From CAWINX01 sp963837585 (lineage in GTDB: Bacteria > Actinomycetota > Thermoleophilia > Solirubrobacterales > 70-9), in the NCBI GenBank assembly GCA_963837585.1, contig CAWINX010000001.1, positions 1-64,000 of the forward strand: DNA of 64,000 nucleotides. Direction: 5' to 3'. Below are positions 57,469 through 64,000 of this stretch, piece after piece (position 1 is the first letter of the stretch; every line of letters starts with the position of its first letter). A program made the translations under genes and the position numbers. Under the pieces are notes generated by a model. That model was not told where the DNA came from. It was given only the letters and a program-made list of their open reading frames with translations, and made no database searches.

Positions 57469-59091
57469 GTGAGCGTTTCCATCGATGACGGGGGTTCTGA
57501 AGTCGCCGCCGCGACCGGCTGCGCCGGTTGCGGTGCCGTGCTTGCGCCCGGGCAGCGCTACTGCCTCGAGTGCGGCACCCGCCGCGGCGCGATGCCGGCG
57601 ATAATCGCCTCGCGGATCAGCGCGATGCTGCACGTGGGACGCGCCAAGGCGGTCGCCGAGGAAGAGCTCCCTCCCGACGCGCCCGCCGCCGCGGCCGGCC
57701 TGGCGGGCTCGGCCGCTCAGTTCATGCCCGACCCGAAAGTCGCCGCCGTGGCGGTCATGGGTCTGCTCGCCTTCGGCGTCCTGCTCGGCTCGGTGACCAG
57801 CCAGGTTGCTCAGAGCGCGGGCATTACTCCCCTTCTGCTCCAGGCGCCGGCGACGACCGCGAGCAGCCCGGCTCCGGTAGCGCCCATCGCTGCCGCACCG
57901 CCGGCAGCCGCACCGATCGCCCCCGCGGCTGCGCCCGCCCCCGCACCTGCCGCCCCCGCCGCGGGCCCCTACCCGTCGGCGCCTCCGATAAAGCTTCCAC
58001 CCGATATTCCGCCCGAGCCGACCCTTCCCCCGGTCAAGCACCTGTACATGATCGTGCTCGGCGATCAGGGGTACGACCAGACCTTCGCGCCGAAATCGAC
58101 CGACACCTACCTTTCGAAAACGCTTGCCGGTCAGGGAGAGCTGCTGAGCAACTATTACGCGGTTGCCCAGGGCGATCTCGCCAATGAGGTCGCCCTGATC
58201 AGCGGTCAGGGGCCGACCCCCGAGATCGCCGCGAACTGCCCCAATTACACCGAGCTGACTCCGGGCACAGCGGACGCGACCGGGCAGGCGACCGGAACCG
58301 GCTGTGTATTCCCGGCGCCGATCCTCACGGTCGGCGATCAGCTTGCGACGGCTGGGAAAACGTGGAGGGCCTACGTTGAAGGAGTCGCCAACACGGCCGG
58401 TCAGACGAACAGCTGCCGTCGCCCGACGATCGGCGACCAGGACCCGAACCAGGTCCCGATATCCGGTGACGCCTACGAGACCTGGCGCAACCCCTTCGTC
58501 TACTTCCACTCGTTGCTCGACGGTGGCTCCTGCGCTCAGAACGACGTCGGCCTCGAGCAACTGAGCGCCGACCTGAAGGTCGCGAGCACCGCGCCGACGC
58601 TCTCCTACATCGTCCCCAATGCCTGCCACGACGGCAGCGAGCAGCCCTGCGACAAGGGCCAGCCGGCGGGCCTACAGACGGCAGACGACTTCCTCAAAAC
58701 GGTCGTGCCCCAGATCCAGAGCTCTCCCGCCTACAAAGACAACGGCCTGATCGCGATCACCTTCGCCCAGGCGCCGCAAACCGGGCCCAATGCCGATTCA
58801 AGCGCCTGCTGCGTCGTGCCCCAATACCCGAATCTTCCCGTGCCGGCGGACGTCGTTCCGCCGGCAAACGGCCCGATCAAACCGACCGGCGGCGGCGGTC
58901 ACGTCGGCATGCTCTTGATCTCCCCGTTCGTCAAAGCCGGGACCACCAACGACGCCAGTTACTTCAACCACTTCTCGATGCTGTCGACGATCGAGACCCT
59001 GTTCGGCCTGCAGTCGATCGGCTACGCGACCGACCCGGGCGCCTTCGCATTCGACAGCGCCGTCTTCAACGGCTACGTGCAGGAGAACTGA
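57469..59091 (+). CDS. Zinc-ribbon membrane-anchored phosphoesterase
   Basis: About 540 residues in one open frame. N-terminal zinc ribbon CAGCGAVLAPGQRYCLECGT, a transmembrane helix (VAAVAVMGLLAFGVLLGSVT), an Ala/Pro-rich stalk, then a phosphoesterase domain (alkaline-phosphatase superfamily, phospholipase-C/acid-phosphatase-like): HLYMIVLGDQGYDQTFAPKS, LSNYYAVAQGDLANEVALIS, LSYIVPNACHDGSEQPCDKG, DNGLIAITFAQAP, GGGGHVGMLLISPFVKAGTT and NHFSMLSTIETLFGL. The usual E-N-H-T/S metal-site start is changed to GDQGYDQTF. GTG 57469 or TTG 57463 starts. Beside pst, it may free phosphate from organic esters outside the cell. Confidence 0.82.
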   Translation: MSVSIDDGGSEVAAATGCAGCGAVLAPGQRYCLECGTRRGAMPAIIASRISAMLHVGRAKAVAEEELPPDAPAAAAGLAGSAAQFMPDPKVAAVAVMGLLAFGVLLGSVTSQVAQSAGITPLLLQAPATTASSPAPVAPIAAAPPAAAPIAPAAAPAPAPAAPAAGPYPSAPPIKLPPDIPPEPTLPPVKHLYMIVLGDQGYDQTFAPKSTDTYLSKTLAGQGELLSNYYAVAQGDLANEVALISGQGPTPEIAANCPNYTELTPGTADATGQATGTGCVFPAPILTVGDQLATAGKTWRAYVEGVANTAGQTNSCRRPTIGDQDPNQVPISGDAYETWRNPFVYFHSLLDGGSCAQNDVGLEQLSADLKVASTAPTLSYIVPNACHDGSEQPCDKGQPAGLQTADDFLKTVVPQIQSSPAYKDNGLIAITFAQAPQTGPNADSSACCVVPQYPNLPVPADVVPPANGPIKPTGGGGHVGMLLISPFVKAGTTNDASYFNHFSMLSTIETLFGLQSIGYATDPGAFAFDSAVFNGYVQEN

Positions 59092-59120
59092 GACCGGGGG
59101 CCGCGACGGTCCCGCCCGGC

Positions 59121-59513
59121 TCAGTCGAGCAGGATCAGCACCGCGGTGAGCAGGCCGAGCGCCATCCCGGCGACGGTCAGCGCTTTCAGCGTCATCTCCG
59201 AGGCGCGGTGGAAGCGACCCTCGGAGAGCGCTTGCTCGACCGCGGCGCGGCGGCTGGAGCCGTAGCCGATTGCGGTGATGCCCCAGAGGGCGAAGCCGAC
59301 TCCGGCGACCACGTACGGCCAACGCATCCCGCTGCGGTTCAGCTCGGGGACGACGCGCCCGACGCCCAGGGCGACCGCCAGTGCGGTCAGTCCTGTCCGC
59401 CACCAGGCCAGCTCGGTTCGCTCGCTGGCCAGCCGGGTCCGCCGCGTCGCGTCGACTGTCTCGGGAAGGTGTTGGTCGGAATTCGCCATCGACGCCAAAG
59501 CTATCGGCCTCAC
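59121..59513 (-). CDS. DUF202 membrane protein
   Basis: About 130 residues. TRLASERTELAWWRTGLTAL is the DUF202 signature (ERTxLAWxRT), followed by WPYVVAGVGFALWGITAIGY and a third helix VAGMALGLLTAVLILLD. GTG 59513 overlaps the chrA stop (GTGA). ATG 59489 is also possible. Family function unknown (YidH-like). Confidence 0.85.
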   Translation of the reverse strand: MRPIALASMANSDQHLPETVDATRRTRLASERTELAWWRTGLTALAVALGVGRVVPELNRSGMRWPYVVAGVGFALWGITAIGYGSSRRAAVEQALSEGRFHRASEMTLKALTVAGMALGLLTAVLILLD

Positions 59514-60664
59514 CCCGGCAAGGGGCCGCCGGTGAGGCCGACGATCGCGCCGACCAGGGCCGCGGCGAGCAAAGTAGTAACGACGCCCCGCCGCAGCGCC
59601 AGCAGCGCCAGGGCCGCGGCGGCGAGGACGGCGATCTGCCAGGCCTCGCTGAGGGCCAGGGCGAGTGGGATCGCCGAGCCGAGGATCGCGCCGATCGCCG
59701 CCGGCCCGGCGCCGTCGAGGAAAGCCCTTGCCTTCGCGTCAGAGCGCAGCCGGTCGAAGCGCTCGGCGCCGATCAGGATGAAGGAGAAGGAGGGGGCGAA
59801 GGCGACCGCGGCGGCGAGCAGCCCGCCCCAGATGCCGGCGGCCGCGTAGCCGACGGCGGCGACCGTGTGGACGACCGGGCCGGGGGTCACCTGGCCGAGC
59901 GCGACCGCGTTGAGGAACTGGCCCGAGGTCATCCAGTGGTAGTGGTTGACCGCGTCGGCCTGCATCAGCGGAATGATCACGAAGCCGCCGCCGTAGGAGA
60001 GGGCACCGACCTTGAAGGCCACCCAGGCGAGCGCGCCGACGCCGCCCATGGATGCTGCCGCCAGGGGTGCGATCGCCCAGCTGCCCAGGCTCGTCCCGAA
60101 GGCGCCCGGACGTCGCCGCAGCAACTCGAAGGCGCCGCAGGCGAGCAGGACGAGCACCAGCCAGGGCCCGACAAGAACGGTCGCGAGCAGGCCGGCCGCC
60201 GTGTAGAGAGCCCAGCGCCGCGGATGGGTGTCCCGTGCCCGTTTCCAACTGCCGGGGATCAGGCCGAGCCCGGCTCGGGCCGCCACCGCCGCCACCGCGG
60301 CGCCGGCTCCGGCGCCCGCACCGATAACCCAGGTGGGCGGCGCCGAGGCGAGGAAGAGCACCGAGAGCGCGAGGATCGCGACGAGGCCGGGGACGATGAA
60401 GCCGGCGCCGCCGAGCAGCGCCCCCCGGATACCGCGCAGGCGCCAGGCGCAGAAGATCGCCAGCTGGGTCGAGCCCGGCCCTGGGAGCAGGTTGGTGGCG
60501 GCGATCGCGTCCTCGAACTGCTCGGCGCTGAGCCAGTGGCGCTGCTTCACGCAGAGGTCGCGGAAGAGGGCGATGTGGGCGGGCGGGCCGCCGAAGCCGG
60601 TGACGCCGATCCGGCCCCACTCGCGGAGGATCGTGGCGAGCGAGGGCTTTGCCTCCCTTGGCAT
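59510..60664 (-). CDS. chrA: Chromate transporter, ChrA family
   Basis: Complete 384-residue permease with the two homologous halves of the long ChrA form: WGRIGVTGFGGPPAHIALFR, FEDAIAATNLLPGPGSTQLA, then LSYGGGFVIIPLMQADAVN and FLNAVALGQVTPGPVVHTVA. The paired FGGP/GGG and PGP motifs are diagnostic. It exports chromate or related oxyanions. ATG 60664. It diverges from lysC, with 27 bases between starts. Confidence 0.88.
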   Translation of the reverse strand: MPREAKPSLATILREWGRIGVTGFGGPPAHIALFRDLCVKQRHWLSAEQFEDAIAATNLLPGPGSTQLAIFCAWRLRGIRGALLGGAGFIVPGLVAILALSVLFLASAPPTWVIGAGAGAGAAVAAVAARAGLGLIPGSWKRARDTHPRRWALYTAAGLLATVLVGPWLVLVLLACGAFELLRRRPGAFGTSLGSWAIAPLAAASMGGVGALAWVAFKVGALSYGGGFVIIPLMQADAVNHYHWMTSGQFLNAVALGQVTPGPVVHTVAAVGYAAAGIWGGLLAAAVAFAPSFSFILIGAERFDRLRSDAKARAFLDGAGPAAIGAILGSAIPLALALSEAWQIAVLAAAALALLALRRGVVTTLLAAALVGAIVGLTGGPLPG

Positions 60665-60691
60665 CGCGCCGCAATCTATCCTCAGCCCTCT

Positions 60692-61981
60692 ATGCCCGAT
60701 CGAAGCTCAGACATCGTCGTGATGAAGTTCGGCGGCACCTCGGTGGCCGGCGCCGAGGAGATCAAGCGCGCCGCGGCGCGGATTGTCGCCGCGCGGGAGG
60801 CCGGCAACCGGGTCGTCGCGGTGCTCTCGGCGCGGGGCAAGACGACCGACGAGCTGGTCGCCCAGGCGATGGAGATCTCCGAGCGCCCGGTGGCGCGGGA
60901 GATGGACATGCTGCTCTCCACCGGCGAGCGGATCTCCTGCGCCCTGTGCGCGATGGCGATCCACGACATGGGACATGAGGCGATCTCGCTGACCGGCTCT
61001 CAGGCGGGGATCGTCACCGACTCCTCCCACACCAAGGCGCGGATCATCGACGTCCGCGCCGACCGGATCAGCGAGACGCTCGGGCAGGACCGGATCGTCC
61101 TCGTTGCCGGCTTCCAGGGAGTCTCGACCGACAGCCATGACGTCACCACGCTGGGCCGCGGCGGCTCCGATACCACCGCTGTCGCCCTCGCCGCGGCGCT
61201 CGGGGCGAGCGTCTGCGAGATCTACACCGACGTCTCCGGCGTCTTCAGCGCCGACCCGCGGATCGTGCCGGAGGCGCGCAAGCTGCCGGTCGTCTCCTAC
61301 GAGGAGATGCTCGAGATGTCGGCCTCCGGCGCCAAGGTCCTGCAGTTGCGCTCGGTCGAGTACGCGCGCAACCACGGTGTCCCGATCCACTGCCGCAGCT
61401 CCTTCGAGGACGGCCCCGGTACCCTCGTGCAAGCCGAGGACGAGACAGTGGAACAGCCCTTCGTAACAGCAGTGACCCATTCCGACGGCGAGGCCCGCGT
61501 GACGCTGACCGGCGTCCAGGACGAGCCCGGCGTCGCCGGGCGCATCTTCGGAGCGCTCGCCGAAGCGGGCGTCAACGTCGACGTGATCATCCAGAACGAG
61601 CCGGTGGGCGACGACCAGCTCGCCGACCTCTCCTTTACGGTCGATCGCTCCGACCTGCTCACCGCTGTCGACACGGTCGAGGGCCTGGGCGGCGTCAGCA
61701 ATGGGGTGCGCACCGACGAGCGGATCGGCAAGGTCTCGATTGTCGGCGCCGGGATGCGTTCCCACCCCGGCGTCGCCGCCAAGGTCTTCGAGGTGCTCGG
61801 CGGCGAGGGGATCAACATCGAGATGATCTCCACCTCGCCGATCAAGATCTCATGCGTGATCGGCGCCGACCGTGTCCCCGATGCGGTGAAGGCCCTCCAC
61901 GAGGCCTTCGACCTCGGCGCCGATGCGGTTCGCCCCGAAGACCCGACCGGCAGTCAGCACCGGCCCACGGTTACGGGCTGA
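60692..61981 (+). CDS. lysC: Aspartate kinase
   Basis: Complete 429-residue first enzyme of the aspartate pathway. KFGGTSVAGAEEIKRAA is the nucleotide-binding start (Lys12), VTTLGRGGSDTTAVALAAAL the aspartate/ATP loop, and two ACT domains follow (VTAVTHSDGEARVTLTGVQD and KVSIVGAGMRSHPGVAAKVF with GINIEMISTSPIKIS), which bind lysine and threonine in feedback-controlled forms. ATG 60692. asd follows by 21 bases. Confidence 0.93.
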   Translation: MPDRSSDIVVMKFGGTSVAGAEEIKRAAARIVAAREAGNRVVAVLSARGKTTDELVAQAMEISERPVAREMDMLLSTGERISCALCAMAIHDMGHEAISLTGSQAGIVTDSSHTKARIIDVRADRISETLGQDRIVLVAGFQGVSTDSHDVTTLGRGGSDTTAVALAAALGASVCEIYTDVSGVFSADPRIVPEARKLPVVSYEEMLEMSASGAKVLQLRSVEYARNHGVPIHCRSSFEDGPGTLVQAEDETVEQPFVTAVTHSDGEARVTLTGVQDEPGVAGRIFGALAEAGVNVDVIIQNEPVGDDQLADLSFTVDRSDLLTAVDTVEGLGGVSNGVRTDERIGKVSIVGAGMRSHPGVAAKVFEVLGGEGINIEMISTSPIKISCVIGADRVPDAVKALHEAFDLGADAVRPEDPTGSQHRPTVTG

Positions 61982-62002
61982 GTCGCCGTCATACTCGACG
62001 AG

Positions 62003-63040
62003 ATGACTGGCGACGGCTACAAAGTCGGGGTATTGGGCGCGACCGGGTTGGTCGGATCGACGATCCTCGGCCTGCTCGCCGAGCGTGAATTTCCGGTCGC
62101 GGCGGTCGTGCCCTTCGCCTCGGAGCGCTCCGCCGGCCGTGAGATCGAGTGGAACGGCTCGGTCCTGGAGTGTCGGCCGCTGAACGAGGAGACGATCCAG
62201 GGACTGGACATCGTCCTCTCCTCCGCCGGAGGGGCGGTCAGCGCCGAGTGGACGCCGAAGTTGGTCGCCGCCGGCGCTGTGGTCGTCGACAACACCAGCT
62301 ACTGGCGCATGCACGACGACGTGCCCCTGGTCGTCGCCGAGGTCAACCCCGACGCGATCGCCGGGCACAACGGGATCATCGCCAACCCGAACTGCTCGAC
62401 CATGCAGATGGTCGTCGCGCTGAAGCCCCTCCACGACGCAGCCGGCATCGAGCGCCTGGTCATCTCCACCTACCAGGCCGTGTCCGGGACCGGCAAGGCC
62501 GCGATCGACGAGCTGCTCGACCAATCTCGCGCGGTGCTCGAGGATCGCACCCCGGCGACCTCCGTGTACCCGCACCGGATTGCCTTCAACGCCCTGCCGC
62601 AGGCGGGCAGCTTTGCGGACGGGGACGACCACACCGACGAAGAGCGCAAGCTGATCAACGAGACCCGCAAGATCCTCGGCGACGACTCGATCCGAGTCAG
62701 CGCGACGTGCGTCCGCGTCCCGGTCGTAACCGGGCACTCCGAGGCCGTCAACGTCGAGACGAAGGAGCCGCTCTCGCCCGAGCGCGCGCGCGAGCTGCTC
62801 GCCGCCGCTCCCGGCGTGACCGTCACTGACGACCCGGCCGCCGGGCGCTATCCGATGGCGATCGAAGCCGCCGGCCGCGACGACGTCTTCGTCGGCCGGA
62901 TCCGCCGCGACCCGGGCAACGAGCGAGCTCTCGATGTGTGGATCGTCTCCGACAACCTGCGCAAGGGGGCGGCGACCAACGCCGTCCAGGTGGCCGAGCT
63001 GCTGGTCGAGCGGAAGCTGCTGCTCGCCGGCCGGGAGTAG
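62003..63040 (+). CDS. asd: Aspartate-semialdehyde dehydrogenase
   Basis: Complete 345-residue enzyme. NADP-binding VGVLGATGLVGSTILGLL, the active site NPNCSTMQMVVALKPLH with the nucleophile Cys131, the catalytic base region AVNVETKEPLS, and RDDVFVGRIRRD. With lysC it supplies lysine/diaminopimelate, threonine and methionine. The order lysC-asd is typical of actinobacteria. Confidence 0.93.
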   Translation: MTGDGYKVGVLGATGLVGSTILGLLAEREFPVAAVVPFASERSAGREIEWNGSVLECRPLNEETIQGLDIVLSSAGGAVSAEWTPKLVAAGAVVVDNTSYWRMHDDVPLVVAEVNPDAIAGHNGIIANPNCSTMQMVVALKPLHDAAGIERLVISTYQAVSGTGKAAIDELLDQSRAVLEDRTPATSVYPHRIAFNALPQAGSFADGDDHTDEERKLINETRKILGDDSIRVSATCVRVPVVTGHSEAVNVETKEPLSPERARELLAAAPGVTVTDDPAAGRYPMAIEAAGRDDVFVGRIRRDPGNERALDVWIVSDNLRKGAATNAVQVAELLVERKLLLAGRE

Positions 63041-63043
63041 GCA

Positions 63044-64000
63044 GTGGACATCGGCTTCGGCGAGGCCGTGCTGATCTTCGGGGGGCTGCTGGCCGTGGTC
63101 GCGGCGCTGTCGGGGTTGATTCGAGGGACGGTGCTCTCGGCCTCGGTTCTCTCGGTGGGGCTCGGGATCGGCCTGGCCGCGACCGATGTCGTCCACGTCG
63201 ACGCGACCGACCAGTCGATCGTCACCCTGATCGAGCTGGCGCTGATCCTCACCCTCTTCTCCGACGGGATGTTCGTCGAGCGCGAGTTGCTGCGCCGCCA
63301 CTGGAGCCCGGTGGCGCGGGCGCTGGTGATCGCGATGCCGATCACGATGGCGCTGCTGGCGCTGGCCGCGAAGGCGCTATTCCCCGACCTCACCTGGGCA
63401 GAGGCGTTCCTGCTCGCCGCGGTGCTCTCGCCCACCGACCCGGTCGTCACCTCGGCCGTCGTCACCTCGCGCCTGGTCCCGAGCGCGGTCCGCCACACGC
63501 TCAACCTCGAGTCGGGGCTGAACGACGGGTTGGCGCTGCCCTTCGTCCTCTTCTTTCTGGTCCTTGCGGCGCCGGGCGGCCATCCCGGCACCGAAGCGGC
63601 GAAGCTGGCAGGGGAGGCCGTGGTCGGGGCCGCGATCGGCATTGCGCTCGGCTATCTCGGCGGGCGCCTGCACCATCACCTGCCCGGCGGCGGCATCACC
63701 GCCCGCTATGAGGGCATCTACGCCGTCGGCTTCGCGCTCGTCGCCTTCGGCCTTGCCGATGTCACCTTCGGCAACGGGCTGATCGCGGCCTTCGTCTGCG
63801 GGATCGCGATGGGGGCGACGGAGCGAGACGTCCCCCAGGGATTCGTCGAGTTCGCCGAGAACTCAAGCGCGATCCTCCAGGTCCTGACCTTTTTCATCTT
63901 CGGCGCGCTGATCGTCGCCACCGGCTTTCACCACAGCATCCCGCCGTTGATCCTCTTCGTCCTCTTCGTCCTCATCGTTGCCCGCCCGGTTGCGGTGATG
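63044..64000 (+). CDS. CPA1-type Na+/H+ antiporter, truncated by the window end
   Basis: Open from GTG 63044 to the last base, about 319 residues visible. Membrane segments include VLIFGGLLAVVAALSGLIRG, IELALILTLFSDGM and FLLAAVLSPTDPVVTSAVVT. The ion-binding elements SPTDPVVTS and NLESGLNDGLALPFVLFFLV are typical of CPA1/NhaP-type exchangers. It begins 4 bases after asd, so it is probably co-transcribed. The C-terminus is outside the window. Confidence 0.85.
   Translation, partial: MDIGFGEAVLIFGGLLAVVAALSGLIRGTVLSASVLSVGLGIGLAATDVVHVDATDQSIVTLIELALILTLFSDGMFVERELLRRHWSPVARALVIAMPITMALLALAAKALFPDLTWAEAFLLAAVLSPTDPVVTSAVVTSRLVPSAVRHTLNLESGLNDGLALPFVLFFLVLAAPGGHPGTEAAKLAGEAVVGAAIGIALGYLGGRLHHHLPGGGITARYEGIYAVGFALVAFGLADVTFGNGLIAAFVCGIAMGATERDVPQGFVEFAENSSAILQVLTFFIFGALIVATGFHHSIPPLILFVLFVLIVARPVAVM

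Noticed and set aside
59381..60691. Long upstream extension of aspartate kinase
   Set aside because: The extension is antisense to chrA and Arg/Gly-rich. The enzyme starts at ATG 60692 just before its KFGGTS motif.

Overview
The window is high-GC DNA that looks actinobacterial, most plausibly from a deep-branching lineage such as Thermoleophilia/Solirubrobacterales. Supporting signs are a CIRCE-free actinobacterial gene set, a perfect CGAAC-N4-GTTCG LexA box in front of an Rv2578c-like radical SAM gene, a dnaX-ybaB-recR cluster followed by lysC-asd, frequent GTG/TTG starts, and several promoters that place the transcription start on the start codon. The lineage is an inference from gene content, because no rRNA or single-copy marker was compared. 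Many conserved genes are open only if single-base indels are corrected. The density is far higher in bases 1-4250 than elsewhere, so most breaks look like base-calling or assembly errors rather than biology. I therefore give whole-gene spans and state where the frame changes.

Layout. 1-4.25 kb: a YugP-type membrane zinc protease, an unknown membrane protein, and a copper operon copZ-copA-csoR with a CsoR-type operator between its -35 and -10 elements. 4.27-7.3 kb: a truncated aldo/keto reductase abutting a truncated LuxR-type ATPase regulator, which is a clear junction. 7.4-19 kb: an extracellular-protein island. It holds three tandem paralogues (signal peptide, exactly seven FG-GAP repeats, an Ig-like domain, a Gly-X-Thr collagen-like stalk and a shared C-terminal domain), an ELWxSDGT-repeat protein, a large membrane protein and an Ig-like protein with a basic tail. 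19-29 kb: TetR, an AraC gene with an internal deletion next to its VOC partner, a type IV pilin-like protein, a lipoprotein hydrolase, a GH78-like glycosidase, dCTP deaminase, YtoQ, the LexA-controlled radical SAM protein and an ATP-dependent DNA ligase. 29-36 kb: a complete Opp/Dpp-type peptide ABC operon (SBP-C-B-D-F, minus strand) and an MFS permease.

36-45 kb: a possible structured leader with a terminator upstream of a membrane HD-GYP protein, an alcohol dehydrogenase, a run of small housekeeping genes (pterin dehydratase, ArfB-like release factor), a GH25 lysozyme, tRNA-Val(CAC), a CPA2 antiporter, and a large (Alu-domain-containing) SRP RNA. 45-51.8 kb: acetolactate decarboxylase, a membrane protein interrupted by a nested palindromic element, dnaX-ybaB-recR, a degenerate GGDEF protein and a MerR/B12-fold regulator without the cobalamin-binding histidine. 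51.9-59 kb: a phosphate region with pstS diverging from pstC-A-B across PHO-box-like repeats, then three zinc-ribbon proteins, one of which is a membrane-anchored phosphoesterase. 59-64 kb: DUF202 and chromate transporter genes, aspartate kinase, aspartate-semialdehyde dehydrogenase, and the start of a Na+/H+ antiporter that runs off the window.

Most promising for novelty are the triplicated propeller-collagen surface proteins and their neighbours, the nested palindrome inserted in a gene with related copies elsewhere, the zinc-ribbon trio beside pst, and the unidentified leader upstream of the HD-GYP gene.
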